From Bacteroidota bacterium (GTDB taxonomy: Bacteria; Bacteroidota; Bacteroidia; JABEUT01), in assembly GCA_013288345.1 (NCBI GenBank), contig JABDCA010000002.1, forward strand, positions 187 through 49,685: DNA of 49,499 nucleotides, read 5' to 3'. The notes below the pieces were generated by a model that saw only the letters and a list, made by a program, of their open reading frames with translations, had not been told where the DNA came from and did not search any database. The translations under genes were made by a program, and so were the position numbers. Numbering within the stretch: the stretch's first letter is position 1; the number at the start of each line of letters is the position of its first letter. Below, one piece after another: positions 28,552 through 37,159 of this stretch.

Positions 28552-28866
28552 GGACATTATTAGCTTAATATGGAAAAAGCCTTAAGTTTTTTTCATGCCT
28601 GTAAATAATTAATATTCCTTTTAAAGGGGGCAGTTAAATGGTTAGTAATAATAATTATATTTTATTGTCTACCCCCTGTATGGTCGACAAAAGCACTTGA
28701 ACAAATATAAAATAAGTTTTTGAATACCAATGTGATTAGTAGTTGTATTTAAGTGGTTGATTGATTGCAAAATTAGTAAACAAAATATTTAGTAATTAAG
28801 TTGTTTATTGTTCTTTTTCAACAACCAAAAATCGTCCCAAAAACCACCCAAAATTTAAGCTACGGG

Positions 28867-28892
28867 GAACCGATAGGTTAACCTATCGGTTC
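28867..28892. repeat. Perfect 26-base palindrome
   Basis: The half-site GAACCGATAGGTT is followed directly by its exact reverse complement. Outer arms AAGCTA (28857-28862) and TAGCTT (28897-28902) extend the structure to 46 bases with internal mismatches. It is a cruciform or a binding site for a dimeric protein; no adjacent promoter was seen. Confidence 0.6.
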
Positions 28893-29151
28893 GGTTTAGC
28901 TTGGTACATGAAGAGAACCAACGAGTTACAAGCACATTTGCGCAAAACTCATTTCGGCGCACTTTTTAGTTAATTATTTAAAAATCAACAGTTTAGAAAA
29001 GCGCGCTTTGCCCTTTTCTTTCTTTCTTTTTTAAGGGGATATAGAAAGGGGGGTATAAGGGGGGAAAGATAAGGGGAGTATTTTTTCTTTCTTTCTTTTT
29101 GCCCCGCCTAAATCCTCCCCTCGAAGGGAGGACTCACGGACTTTTTTAATT

Positions 29152-29196
29152 CCTTGAACCTTCCCCTCAAGGGTGAAGTCCCGATAGCTATCGGGA
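29152..29196. repeat. Dispersed CCTTGAACC repeat plus CCCGATAG palindrome
   Basis: CCTTGAACCTTCCCCTCAAG followed by GGTGAAG is one copy of an intergenic repeat also found at 29408, 37571 and 42739. It is joined here to the 18-base palindrome TCCCGATAG/CTATCGGGA at 29179-29196. Confidence 0.6.
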
Positions 29197-29407
29197 TGGT
29201 AGGGGCAAGTTTTGCGCATTTAATTTTTTCTGTTCCTTTTTGCTTGATCAAAAAGAACCAAAAAATCAAGATAGTCGGAGGCTATCACTCCTGCGGGTCG
29301 TGACCGGGCCACTCGTTGCGGTACAGTCCTGCGGACTGAGTGAAATTGCCCGCTGCCTCGAGCCCTTACGCTACCGACTGTCGGTAAAACACAGGGGAAT
29401 TTTAATT

Positions 29408-29448
29408 CCTTGAACCTTCCCCTCAAGGGTGAAGGTTTGGTAGGGGCA
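29408..29448. repeat. Dispersed CCTTGAACC repeat, copy 2
   Basis: A 41-base copy sharing the order CCTTGAAC, CCCCTCAAGGGTGA, GGTTTGG and GGGGC with the copies at 37571 and 42739. The middle can fold into an imperfect hairpin (CCCT/AGGG). Confidence 0.6.
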
Positions 29449-29623
29449 GCTATTTGGGGTTACTCGCTGATTAGCTAATTTGTTTTCAAAGGAGCTCGTG
29501 AGCCTCAAAACATATCTTCTCGGTTATGGGGTGGTTTTGAGGGTTGTTGAAAACTCAGTTGTGTTTTTAAAACTTAGCATAAACAAAATGTTTAATTTTG
29601 TGCCATGGTTCTGATTCAGGGCT

Positions 29624-29647
29624 TAGCCTCAACCTCAATCTTAACCT
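29624..29647. repeat. Short hexamer array (consensus CAACCT) before the terminase small-subunit gene
   Basis: Four consecutive hexamers TAGCCT, CAACCT, CAATCT, TAACCT end 25 bases before the ATG at 29673. The same hexamer makes a longer array before the large-subunit gene. Confidence 0.55.
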
Positions 29648-29672
29648 GATTTTACCACTAACCACTAAATAC

Positions 29673-30170
29673 ATGAAAGACCTTGAAATGCGCATTGGCG
29701 CAATAACCGAACGCCTTGAAAAAGGCGATAACGCAAAAGCGATAATGCAAGAGTTTGCCCGGCGCTGGGAGGTATCGGAGCGAACCGTAAAGACCTGCAT
29801 TGCCCTTGCCCGTGAGCGAATGACTGAGCATAACAAAATGAAACAGGCTATAATTGAGGAGGTGCGCAAAGAGGTAATAGCCAAAGCCGCAAAAGAACAA
29901 TTGATTAGCGATATTGAACTGGAGGCGCAGTTGTGCGCCATTGCCATGGGCGAACTGGAAATAGTAAAAACCGTAATTCAGAATGGCGTAGAAAAAACGG
30001 TTAAGTGCAGGCCCACACCCTTCGATATGGTTTTAGCTATCGACAAGCTCTGGAAAAAGCGTGGCAGCTACCCGATAGAAAAACAACAAGCCGAAAACCA
30101 AACTTTGATTTTGCAGTACAATTTGCAAAAACCGGAAGACATCAAGTATATCGAAAATGTTACAGAATAG
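29673..30170 (+). CDS. Phage terminase small-subunit-like protein
   Basis: 165 residues from the ATG at 29673 (MKDLEMRIGAITERLEKGDN). A frame extension upstream runs through the hexamer repeat and is not credible. The N-terminal part has a helix-turn-helix-like segment (AKAIMQEFARRWEVSERTVKTCIALARERM), followed by a long charged helix. The C-terminal part is IDKLWKKRGSYPIEKQQAENQTLILQYN. It lies directly upstream of a terminase large-subunit gene, which supports the role of DNA recognition for packaging. The small-subunit call rests mainly on this position and the HTH. Confidence 0.65.
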   Translation: MKDLEMRIGAITERLEKGDNAKAIMQEFARRWEVSERTVKTCIALARERMTEHNKMKQAIIEEVRKEVIAKAAKEQLISDIELEAQLCAIAMGELEIVKTVIQNGVEKTVKCRPTPFDMVLAIDKLWKKRGSYPIEKQQAENQTLILQYNLQKPEDIKYIENVTE

Positions 30171-30218
30171 CGATAAGCTATAAACGATAAGCTATGAATG
30201 TGGGAATAGGAAAACTTA

Positions 30219-30279
30219 GTCGTGCTGAGCCTGTCGAAGCCTGTTCAATTGGAATGCATTTCGACAAGCTCAATGTGAC
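30219..30279. repeat. Imperfect hairpin of the TTCGACAAGCTCA repeat family
   Basis: The arm GTCGTGCTGAGCCTGTCGAA (30219-30238) pairs imperfectly with the arm TTTCGACAAGCTCAATGTGA (30259-30278). Related single copies lie near 34683 and 42438. Confidence 0.55.
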
Positions 30280-30282
30280 ACA

Positions 30283-30366
30283 CAATCTAAACCTTAACCT
30301 CAGCCTCAACCTTAACCTCAACCTTAACCTCAGTCTCAACCTGAACCTCAACCTAAGCCTCAACCT
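30283..30366. repeat. Hexamer tandem array, 14 units, consensus CAACCT
   Basis: Fourteen in-phase hexamers of the form NNNCCT or NNNTCT, most often CAACCT, TAACCT or CAGCCT, run into the start region of the terminase large-subunit gene. The period is exactly six with no indels. The pattern recalls telomere-like CCTNAA repeats but is probably an intergenic microsatellite. Confidence 0.75.
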
Positions 30367-31610
30367 TGATCTTCAACGATAAAGTTTATTCAGCTAACAT
30401 GAGCGGCAGGCGGTATGTAATACACCAGGGCGGTACGGGCGCAGGTAAAACATACAGCACTTTGCAGTACCTGCTTACCTATGCGGGTAAGTTTCAGGGT
30501 AAGGTAATATCGGTAGTGGCAGAAACCATGCCACACCTTAAGCGTGGCGCTATGCGCGACATGAGGCAGATAATTGAAAATGAAGGATGGGATAAAACGA
30601 TAAGGGAAAACAAAAGCGGATTTTATTTTAAAATAAATAAAAGCATTATCGAATTTTTTCCTGCCGACAGCGCAGCAAAGCTGCGCGGTGCCAGGCGCGA
30701 TGTGCTTTTTATTAACGAATGCAATAACCTCGACTATGAATCATTCCAGCAACTTGATGTGCGCACCCGCAAGCGCACCATTTTAGATTTTAACCCTGTC
30801 CGCCGATTTTGGGTACACGATAAACTTATGCCCACCTTGCAGGAACCCGACTATTTGTTTTTGCAAAGCACCTACATAGATAACCCAAGCCTGACGGCAG
30901 AAGAAATTGCAAACATTGAGCGCAGGCGCTCAAACAGCAATTGGTGGAAGGTTTACGGTGAAGGTGAAATTGGCAGTAGTGAAGGGCTTATTTTTAATAA
31001 CTGGACGATAATTGGAGTGAATAGTGAAAAACTAAAAGTGAATAGTGAAGAACTACGGACAGAAAATGAAAATTCCCCCAATACTTTTAACTTTTCACTT
31101 TCAACTTTTAACTCCCGGCAATTGCCGGGGCAGTTATTGGGCTACGGAATAGACTTCGGTTTCACCCATTCGCCAACAGTAATTGTGCAGGTAAATGAAT
31201 TTGAGGGGGAGCTGTATATACGCGAACTGCTTTACAAAACAGGCATGCAGAACGATGCACTGTTTTCATTTGCCGCAAAGCATCTCGATTTAAGCGCAAA
31301 AGCTATTGCCGACAGTGCGGAACCTAAAACAATTTGGTATTTATACCAAAAAGGGTGGCGGGGTTTAAAAGCTGCCATAAAAGGGCCCGATAGTGTGGAG
31401 CATGGCATTGACCTGATGCTGGAACGAAAGATAAACGTTACTGCCGACAGCCTTAACCTTATAAAAGAGTTAAGGGAGTATATGTGGGATACCAACCTTG
31501 CCGGAAACTTTATCCGCCGCCCCGTAAAAGAATATGACCATGCCATTGATGCAATTAGGTACTTATATAGTTACCCTAAAAAAAGAGCCTTAATTATATC
31601 CTCAGGATAA
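30366..31610 (+). CDS. Phage terminase large subunit (packaging ATPase/nuclease)
   Basis: A 414-residue protein of the PBSX-type terminase family. Walker A GGTGAGKT is at 22-29. Walker B DVLFINECNNL carries the catalytic Glu near 118. The coupling block RKRTILDFNP and the RNase H-like nuclease Asp263 in GYGIDFGFTHSPTVIV follow, with a C-terminal DHAIDAIRYLYSY acidic motif. The start is uncertain: TTG at 30366 gives IFNDKVYS before the ATPase; ATG at 30399 would cut it. Residues about 218-255 are encoded by a repeat insertion. No portal, capsid or tail genes follow, so this is an orphan or remnant. Confidence 0.85.
   Translation: MIFNDKVYSANMSGRRYVIHQGGTGAGKTYSTLQYLLTYAGKFQGKVISVVAETMPHLKRGAMRDMRQIIENEGWDKTIRENKSGFYFKINKSIIEFFPADSAAKLRGARRDVLFINECNNLDYESFQQLDVRTRKRTILDFNPVRRFWVHDKLMPTLQEPDYLFLQSTYIDNPSLTAEEIANIERRRSNSNWWKVYGEGEIGSSEGLIFNNWTIIGVNSEKLKVNSEELRTENENSPNTFNFSLSTFNSRQLPGQLLGYGIDFGFTHSPTVIVQVNEFEGELYIRELLYKTGMQNDALFSFAAKHLDLSAKAIADSAEPKTIWYLYQKGWRGLKAAIKGPDSVEHGIDLMLERKINVTADSLNLIKELREYMWDTNLAGNFIRRPVKEYDHAIDAIRYLYSYPKKRALIISSG
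31016..31130. repeat. Repeat insertion inside the terminase gene
   Basis: AGTGAATAGTGAA/AGTGAAAAACT-type repeats (31016-31054) face ACTTTTAACTTTTCACTTTC-type sequence (31083-31115), making an imperfect inverted repeat. The perfect palindrome CCCGGCAATTGCCGGG follows at 31114-31129. The frame stays open, adding a low-complexity stretch (VNSEKLKVNSEELRTE, then SPNTFNFSLSTFNSRQ) between the ATPase and nuclease domains. Confidence 0.65.
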
Positions 31611-32007
31611 GTATTGAGTATTGGGTATTAAGTACAAAGAAATTCGTGGCAAAAAATCATCCCCGAATTGCACCCTCCAGCGGGGGACAAATATTGCCCT
31701 TTAGGGCAAAAACAGTGAAAACATAATAATATGATAACCAGTAATTTAACCGCAGCCATCCCCCTGAAAAGGGCAAAAAGAGGCAAGAAAAGGCAAAAAA
31801 TCAATTAAGAATTAGGAATTAAGAATTACGAATTGAAAACCATACGTGAGGTGGAAAGTAACAAATACAGACAATGACACATAGATGCAGAGGATTGTGC
31901 CAAATCTTAACCCAAAAAGTAAGCTAAGTATCACTAAAATGCTCAACATTCATAATTTCTTATACCTTTGCATCCTTAATAAACGAAAAACAACAAAAAA
32001 AGCAATC
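31611..32007. other. Intergenic stretch between terminase and rpsO
   Basis: No gene is supported. It holds short hairpins (TTGCCCT/AGGGCAA near 31694), the AATTAAGAATT-type repeat at 31800-31835, and the rpsO promoter box at 31963. Confidence 0.5.
31963..31970 (+). promoter_or_regulatory. -7 box (TACCTTTG) of rpsO-pnp
   Basis: TACCTTTG followed by CA is a typical strong Bacteroidota -7 element, 37 bases upstream of the rpsO ATG. No clear -33 TTG was found at standard spacing. Confidence 0.6.
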
Positions 32008-32277
32008 ATGTATCTCACAGCTGAAATCAAAAAATCGATGTTTAAAGAGCACGGTGGCTCTGAAAAAAACACCGGCACATCAGAAGGACAAATCGCAATC
32101 TTCACCCATCGCATTAACTTCCTTACCAAGCACCTGCAAGAAAATCCAAAGGATTTAAGCACCAAAAGGTCGCTTGTAAACCTGGTAGGTAAACGCAAAA
32201 GCCTTTTAGAATACCTAAAGGCTAAAGATATTGCCGCATACAGGGCTCTTATCAAGAAATTAGAAATCCGCAGATAA
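32008..32277 (+). CDS. rpsO: 30S ribosomal protein S15
   Basis: 89 residues, the standard length for S15, which binds the central domain of 16S rRNA early in 30S assembly. The ATG at 32008 gives MYLTAEIKKSMFKEHGGSE. The core GTSEGQIAIFTHRINFLTKHL and the C-terminal RSLVNLVGKRKSLLEYLK...YRALIKKLEIRR are diagnostic. An open extension upstream of this ATG passes through the promoter box and is not coding. pnp follows in the conserved rpsO-pnp order. Confidence 0.97.
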   Translation: MYLTAEIKKSMFKEHGGSEKNTGTSEGQIAIFTHRINFLTKHLQENPKDLSTKRSLVNLVGKRKSLLEYLKAKDIAAYRALIKKLEIRR

Positions 32278-32282
32278 TTATC

Positions 32283-32377
32283 AGTTTGTAAAGTAAAAAG
32301 TTTGTAAAGTCTGTAAAGTAGAATAACAAATACTTACGGACTTTATAAGCTTTATGAACTTTATGAACTTTATAAAC
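32283..32377. promoter_or_regulatory. Long imperfect hairpin in the rpsO-pnp spacer
   Basis: AGTTTGTAAAGT-type repeats at 32283-32320 face TTTATGAACTTTATAAACT-type repeats at 32341-32377. The transcript of the 110-base spacer would fold into an imperfect stem of about 37 base pairs. The units recur every 9-10 bases, as in intergenic repeats elsewhere in the window. In E. coli a hairpin in this same spacer is the RNase III entry site for PNPase autoregulation; a similar role here is inference. Confidence 0.45.
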
Positions 32378-32387
32378 TCACATTAAC

Positions 32388-34517
32388 ATGAACGTACAAA
32401 ACATTAAAATAGCTCTGCCCGGAGAGGGAGATCGCTTTATTACCATTGAAACAGGTAAGCTGGCTAAACAAGCCGACGGATCGGTAGTTGTAAGGATGGG
32501 TGATACCATGCTTCTGGCTTCGGTTGTTTCGAACAAAACTGCAAAGGACGATATGGATTATCTTCCTTTATCGGTAGATTATCAAGAGAAGTATGCTTCA
32601 GCAGGACGTATACCAGGCGGTTTCTTTAAAAGAGAGGCTAGGCCATCGGAATATGAGATCCTTATCTCTCGTTTAATTGACCGCGCACTTCGTCCATTGT
32701 TCCCGGATGATTACCATGCTGAGGTACAGGTATTGGTTTACCTTATCTCTTCTGACTTAAAAGTTATGCCCGATTCATTAGCTGGTTTAGCTGCTTCGGC
32801 TGCTATAGCTGTATCTAACATACCTTTCAACGGCCCAATTGCTGAAGTAAGAGTATCGAAGATAGATGGCAAGTTTGTTATAAATCCAACATTCGAAGAG
32901 AACGCTAAGGCTACTATTGATATTATGGTTGCCGGTACCCAGCATGATATTAACATGGTGGAAGGCGAAATGAAAGAGTGCAGCGAAGCTGAAATGGTGG
33001 AAGCACTGAAGCTGGCTCACGATGCTATTAAGGGCCTTTGTAAAGCTCAACTTGAATTAGCTGCTAAAGTAGGAGCTGCCAAGAAGAGGGAATACAGCCA
33101 CGAGACAAACGACGAAACATTGAAAGCTAACATGCGCAAAGCATGTTACGATAAATTCTATGCAATTGCAGGAGAAGGTAATCCTAGCAAGCATTCACGC
33201 AGCGATAAGTTTGAAGCAGTAAGAGAGGAGTTTCGTGCTACTCTAACTGACGATGAAAAAGACGAAAAGAAAACCATGCTCAAGCGCTACTTCTTTGAAC
33301 TAGAGAAGGAAGCTGTTTGCCAATGCATGTTAGATAAGAAGATTCGCCTTGATGGCCGTAAGATGGAAGAGATTCGTCCTATCTGGTCAGAAGTAGATTA
33401 CCTGCCTGCACCACACGGTTCAGCGGTATTTACACGTGGCGAAACCCAATCGCTTACTACCGTTACATTAGGTAGCAAGCTCGATGCACAGTTGATTGAC
33501 GGTGCAGTATTAGAAGGAAAGAACAACTTGATGTTGCATTATAACTTCCCTCCGTTCTCTACAGGCGAAGCAAAGATGATGCGCGGCACAGGCCGTAGGG
33601 AAATTGGTCACGGTAACCTGGCATTAAGGGCTTTGAAGCCTGTTATGCCTGCCGAAAACCCTTATACCATACGTATAGTATCTGATATATTAGAATCGAA
33701 TGGTTCATCGTCAATGGCTACTGTTTGCGCAGGATGCCTTGCACTGATGGATGCAGGTATTCAGTTGACCAAGCCTGTTGCAGGTATTGCAATGGGACTT
33801 ATTACTGACCCTAAGACCAAGCGTTATGCTGTATTGTCTGATATTCTTGGCGACGAGGATCACTTAGGCGATATGGACTTTAAGGTTACCGGTACAAAGG
33901 ATGGTATTACTGCTTGCCAGATGGATATTAAGATCGACGGATTATCATACGAAGTACTTACACAAGCATTAGAGCAAGCCCGTAAAGGACGTTTACACAT
34001 CCTTGGCGAAATGGCTAAGACCCTTGATAAACCAAGAACTGAACTGAAACCACACGCTCCGCGCATTATACAATTACGCATACCTAAAGAAATGATTGGT
34101 GCTGTAATTGGCCCCGGCGGCAAGGTTATACAAGGCATACAGGCTGATACCGGCGCTACCCTTGTTATTGAGGAAATTGACGGACAAGGTGTAATTGATA
34201 TTTCGGCTACCAACAAAGCATCTATCGATGCGGCATTGGCAAAGGTGAAAGGCATTGTATCTGTTCCTGAAGTAGGAGAAGTATTCGAAGGCAAAGTGAA
34301 GTCAGTTGTTGAGTTCGGTGCTTTTGTAGAATTCCTGCCTGGTAAAGAAGGACTGTTGCACATATCTGAAATAGATTGGAAACGCCTTGACTCTTTACAA
34401 GGTATTATCAAGGAAGGCGATATTGTTAAGGTTAAGCTTATTGCTATCGACCCTAAGACTGGTAAATACAGATTGTCTAAGAAGGTGCTTATGCCTAAGC
34501 CACAACCGGCTGCATAA
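32388..34517 (+). CDS. pnp: Polynucleotide phosphorylase
   Basis: A 709-residue 3'-5' phosphorolytic exoribonuclease that degrades mRNA in the cytosol. Two RNase PH-like domains are separated by a helical linker (about 220-320). The second has [20 protein letters not shown] near 486-505, which includes the catalytic Asp region. The KH domain is near 560-615 ([19 protein letters not shown]) and the S1 domain near 622-695 ([21 protein letters not shown]). Length equals that of E. coli PNPase. It follows rpsO without an obvious promoter of its own. Confidence 0.97.
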   Translation: MNVQNIKIALPGEGDRFITIETGKLAKQADGSVVVRMGDTMLLASVVSNKTAKDDMDYLPLSVDYQEKYASAGRIPGGFFKREARPSEYEILISRLIDRALRPLFPDDYHAEVQVLVYLISSDLKVMPDSLAGLAASAAIAVSNIPFNGPIAEVRVSKIDGKFVINPTFEENAKATIDIMVAGTQHDINMVEGEMKECSEAEMVEALKLAHDAIKGLCKAQLELAAKVGAAKKREYSHETNDETLKANMRKACYDKFYAIAGEGNPSKHSRSDKFEAVREEFRATLTDDEKDEKKTMLKRYFFELEKEAVCQCMLDKKIRLDGRKMEEIRPIWSEVDYLPAPHGSAVFTRGETQSLTTVTLGSKLDAQLIDGAVLEGKNNLMLHYNFPPFSTGEAKMMRGTGRREIGHGNLALRALKPVMPAENPYTIRIVSDILESNGSSSMATVCAGCLALMDAGIQLTKPVAGIAMGLITDPKTKRYAVLSDILGDEDHLGDMDFKVTGTKDGITACQMDIKIDGLSYEVLTQALEQARKGRLHILGEMAKTLDKPRTELKPHAPRIIQLRIPKEMIGAVIGPGGKVIQGIQADTGATLVIEEIDGQGVIDISATNKASIDAALAKVKGIVSVPEVGEVFEGKVKSVVEFGAFVEFLPGKEGLLHISEIDWKRLDSLQGIIKEGDIVKVKLIAIDPKTGKYRLSKKVLMPKPQPAA

Positions 34518-34537
34518 GTTCATTTTAAATAATTTAG

Positions 34538-34565
34538 AAAGGGAGGCTTTGGTCTCCCTTTTTTA
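34538..34565 (+). terminator. Rho-independent terminator after pnp
   Basis: AAAGGGAG and CTCCCTTT form an 8-bp stem with loop GCTTTGGT, followed by a T-tract (TTTT to 34564). It lies 20 bases after the pnp stop. Confidence 0.8.
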
Positions 34566-34585
34566 TTTGTCGGCGTTTTGTATTT

Positions 34586-34671
34586 GCGTTAGGGATAGAA
34601 GCGGAAAGCCCACAGCGTAGCGAGGACTTGCAGCGGATAGCCCGACCCGACGCAGGAGGGGAACGCCCAAA
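34586..34671 (+). repeat. 86-bp dispersed repeat, copy 1 of an inverted pair
   Basis: Begins GCGTTAGGGATAG and ends GGGGAACGCCCAAA. The minus strand of 37160-37245 carries a gap-free copy differing at 7 of 86 positions by eye. Its ends form a short inverted repeat (GCGTT...AACGC). Confidence 0.8.
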
Positions 34672-34724
34672 TTAAAATTAGACACTTCGACAAGCTCAGT
34701 GTGACAAAAGCTTTGCAATAAAAG

Positions 34725-36083
34725 CTAAGCCTTCACCAACTCCTCTGCAAAGGCCTTAATATTCACCCCATCAAAGTTGCCCGAGCTCATCATAAGCAGG
34801 TTATAGTCTTTCCATTGCATACCTTTCAGGTCAGTAATCATTCTGGCTGAATCGGTATAAACCTCCACGTTACCACCAAAGGCCTGCTTCACCTCAGTAG
34901 GTGTAATAGGTGCAAGGCGCTTGTGTTCAATAACATGCGGGTTAAAATAAACTTTACGTATATAAGCCATATCCATAGTGCCTTTATATTCTTTCAAAAA
35001 CTCTTTGGTAAGGCTGCTGAAAGTATGCAGTTCCATACAGGCAACCAGTTTGCGGTTGGGGAATTGCTCCTTCACAGCTTCTATTGTTGCTTTTAGTTTT
35101 GATGGAGAATGTGCAAAGTCCCAATACACAGTAGTCTGAGGTGTACGTGCTACTGTCTGTAACCTGCGTGCAGCGCCTTTAAAGCTTGCCACTGCTTCTA
35201 AAAATTGTTTGTCGGTTAAGTCCAACAACTGGCAAATTTGTTTTGCACCGTTCAGGTTAAGCAGGTTGTGTTTTCCAAATATTTCTAATTGAGTGTCACC
35301 CCATTTTTCTTTCCAGGTGGTAATGCCATTCTCTACTGTGTATTCAGGTAAACCGTAAGGCACCCTGTTTACTCCGGCAGGTATAAGTTCTGCCAACTTA
35401 CGCACTTCCTCATCGTCGTTACAATATACAAGTGTACCACCCACAGGCATCTCTTTTACAAATTTTTCGAACTGATCTAAATAGCTTTGGTAAGTCGGGA
35501 ACACATTCACATGGTCCCATGCAATACCCGATATAAGGGCTATCTGGGGTTTGTATAAAAGAAATTTCGGGCGCTTATCTAATGTAGATGCCAAATATTC
35601 ATCCCCTTCAAATATGGCTACTGGCGCTTCGTGCGATAAATGTAAACTGGTTTCAAATCCTTCTAGCGCCGCACCAACTAAATAGTCGAACTGCTTATTG
35701 TTGTAGCGCATAGCATGCAACACCATAGCGGTAATGGTTGTCTTGCCATGGCTGCCGCCAATAACCACACGGGTTTTATCTTTTGTCTGTTCGTACAGGT
35801 ATTCCGGGTACGAATATATTTTAAGGTTCAGCTCCTGTGCGCGTTTTAGTTCGGGGTTATCTCCGGTGGCGTGCATACCCAATATTACAGCATCAATATC
35901 AGGTGTAATGCGGTTTACATCCCAGCCTTCGGTATCAGGTAAAATACCATACTTCTGCAGGTTGCTCTTGGCAGGGTCCACAATTTCATCATCTGAACCG
36001 GTTACGGTTATTCCCTTTTTATGCAAGGCAATGGCCAAGTTGTGCATGGCGCTACCGCCGATCGCTATTAAATGTACTCTCAT
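34725..36083 (-). CDS. mpl: UDP-N-acetylmuramate:L-Ala-gamma-D-Glu-meso-diaminopimelate ligase (murein tripeptide recycling)
   Basis: A 452-residue Mur-ligase-family enzyme that attaches recycled tripeptide to UDP-MurNAc in the cytoplasm. The N-terminus VHLIAIGGSAMHNLAIAL is Mpl-like rather than MurC-like (MurC has GIGGIGMSG). The ATP loop GGSHGKTT is at 109-116. FEGDEYLAS and SGIAWDHVNVFPTY are typical central motifs, and VYWDFAHSPSKLKATI lies in the C-terminal domain. It is a single gene on the minus strand, between two inverted 86-bp repeats. Its upstream side (36084-36115) has AGTTATGAG repeats. Confidence 0.85.
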   Translation of the reverse strand: MRVHLIAIGGSAMHNLAIALHKKGITVTGSDDEIVDPAKSNLQKYGILPDTEGWDVNRITPDIDAVILGMHATGDNPELKRAQELNLKIYSYPEYLYEQTKDKTRVVIGGSHGKTTITAMVLHAMRYNNKQFDYLVGAALEGFETSLHLSHEAPVAIFEGDEYLASTLDKRPKFLLYKPQIALISGIAWDHVNVFPTYQSYLDQFEKFVKEMPVGGTLVYCNDDEEVRKLAELIPAGVNRVPYGLPEYTVENGITTWKEKWGDTQLEIFGKHNLLNLNGAKQICQLLDLTDKQFLEAVASFKGAARRLQTVARTPQTTVYWDFAHSPSKLKATIEAVKEQFPNRKLVACMELHTFSSLTKEFLKEYKGTMDMAYIRKVYFNPHVIEHKRLAPITPTEVKQAFGGNVEVYTDSARMITDLKGMQWKDYNLLMMSSGNFDGVNIKAFAEELVKA

Positions 36084-36197
36084 AGTTATGAGTTATGAAT
36101 TATAAGTTATGAGTGTAAATTGAACTCTTGTTTTATCTGTGTTTATCATAATCATCTGTGTCATCTGCGTTCCATTCACTCTACACAAAAATAAATC

Positions 36198-36205
36198 TAA
36201 CTTTG
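36198..36205 (+). promoter_or_regulatory. -7 box (TAACTTTG) for the MBL-fold gene
   Basis: TAACTTTG fits TAnnTTTG and lies 46 bases before the ATG at 36252. Confidence 0.5.
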
Positions 36206-36251
36206 GGCATATTATTTACTGGTCTTAATTAGATATTGACAACCTATTGTT

Positions 36252-37103
36252 ATGGAACTATATACTATACATGCCGGAAGCTTTAAATTGGATGGTGGCG
36301 CTATGTTTGGCGTTGTACCCAAGTCGATGTGGAACAAGCTGAACCCGGCCGATGAAGTGAATATGTGCAGTTGGGCCATGCGATGCCTGCTGGTTAAGGA
36401 CGGCAACCGCCTTGTGCTGATAGATAACGGCATGGGCGATAAGCAAGACCCTAAATTCTTTGGGCATTATTATTTGCATGGCGATGATACATTAGATAAG
36501 TCATTGGCTAAGCATGGTTTTAAACGTGACGATATTACTGATATGTTCCTTACCCATTTGCACTTCGACCATTGCGGGGGAAGTATACAGTGGAACAGCG
36601 ACCGCACCGGTTACGAGCCTGCTTTTAAAAATGCAACATACTGGAGCACTGCCGCTCACTGGGACTGGGCCACAAACCCCAACCCTCGCGAGAAAGCCAG
36701 TTTTTTGAAAGAGAACATTTTGCCTATACAAGAAAGTGGTCATTTAAAAATGGTTGAAGGCGACGGCTCTAAGCAATTGCCTTTTTCGGTTATCTATTGC
36801 AAGGGCCATACCGAATCGATGATGTTGCCTAAGATAAGCTACAAGGGCCATAACTTCATTTACTGTGCCGACCTTTTCCCTTCGCGCTGGCATATTGGTA
36901 TGCCCTATGTAATGGCTTACGATACCCGCCCCCTCGATTCCATGAAAGACAAAGAATCTTTGTTTGCTCAGTATGCCAACGATAAAACCATACTTTACTT
37001 CGAGCACGACCCTTCTGCTGAGTGTGGTACCTTGATCAAGACCGACCGCGGTTCTGTTGCCCTCGATAAGGTGTTTCCTTTGAGTGAGTTTGTTAGTAGG
37101 TAG
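36252..37103 (+). CDS. MBL-fold metallo-hydrolase
   Basis: A 283-residue metallo-beta-lactamase-fold protein with the metal motif THLHFDHCGG at 101-110 (HxHxDH with Asp106 and His107). Further likely metal ligands are in YCKGHTES and YCADLFPS. The N-terminal MFGVVPKSMWNKLNPADE resembles lactonase-type members. The fold is certain, but the substrate is unknown (lactone, thioester or other hydrolysis). It is a single gene, transcribed divergently from mpl, with its own promoter box. Confidence 0.85.
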   Translation: MELYTIHAGSFKLDGGAMFGVVPKSMWNKLNPADEVNMCSWAMRCLLVKDGNRLVLIDNGMGDKQDPKFFGHYYLHGDDTLDKSLAKHGFKRDDITDMFLTHLHFDHCGGSIQWNSDRTGYEPAFKNATYWSTAAHWDWATNPNPREKASFLKENILPIQESGHLKMVEGDGSKQLPFSVIYCKGHTESMMLPKISYKGHNFIYCADLFPSRWHIGMPYVMAYDTRPLDSMKDKESLFAQYANDKTILYFEHDPSAECGTLIKTDRGSVALDKVFPLSEFVSR

Positions 37104-37159
37104 GTTCTCGTCATTGCTTATCGTCAGGCTGAGTTAGCGAAGCATCTATTCCTTTTTAT

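Larger units (their letters stand above)
28552..29672. other. Repeat-rich non-coding stretch of the accessory island
   Basis: No gene is supported here. The frames at 29031-29426 consist of repeat sequence. The stretch holds AT-rich sequence, a 26-base palindrome (28867-28892), a CCCGATAG/CTATCGGG palindrome (29179-29196), two copies of the CCTTGAACC...CCCCTCAAGGG repeat, and a hairpin around 29232-29257 (GTTCCTTTTTG/CAAAAAGAAC). A GC-richer block lies at 29270-29390, and a short hexamer array just before the terminase small-subunit gene. Confidence 0.6.

Noticed and set aside
29031..29426. Two minus-strand open frames of 62 and 68 codons
   Set aside because: They consist of dispersed intergenic repeats (CCTTGAACC, CCCGATAG palindrome) with no protein-like composition or promoter.
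30283..30366. Telomere-like or CRISPR repeat array
   Set aside because: Period of six without spacers; a microsatellite in a region with no other sign of a replicon end or cas genes.
30194..30382. Open frame encoding a Leu-Asn repeat
   Set aside because: It is the translation of the CAACCT hexamer array, not a gene.
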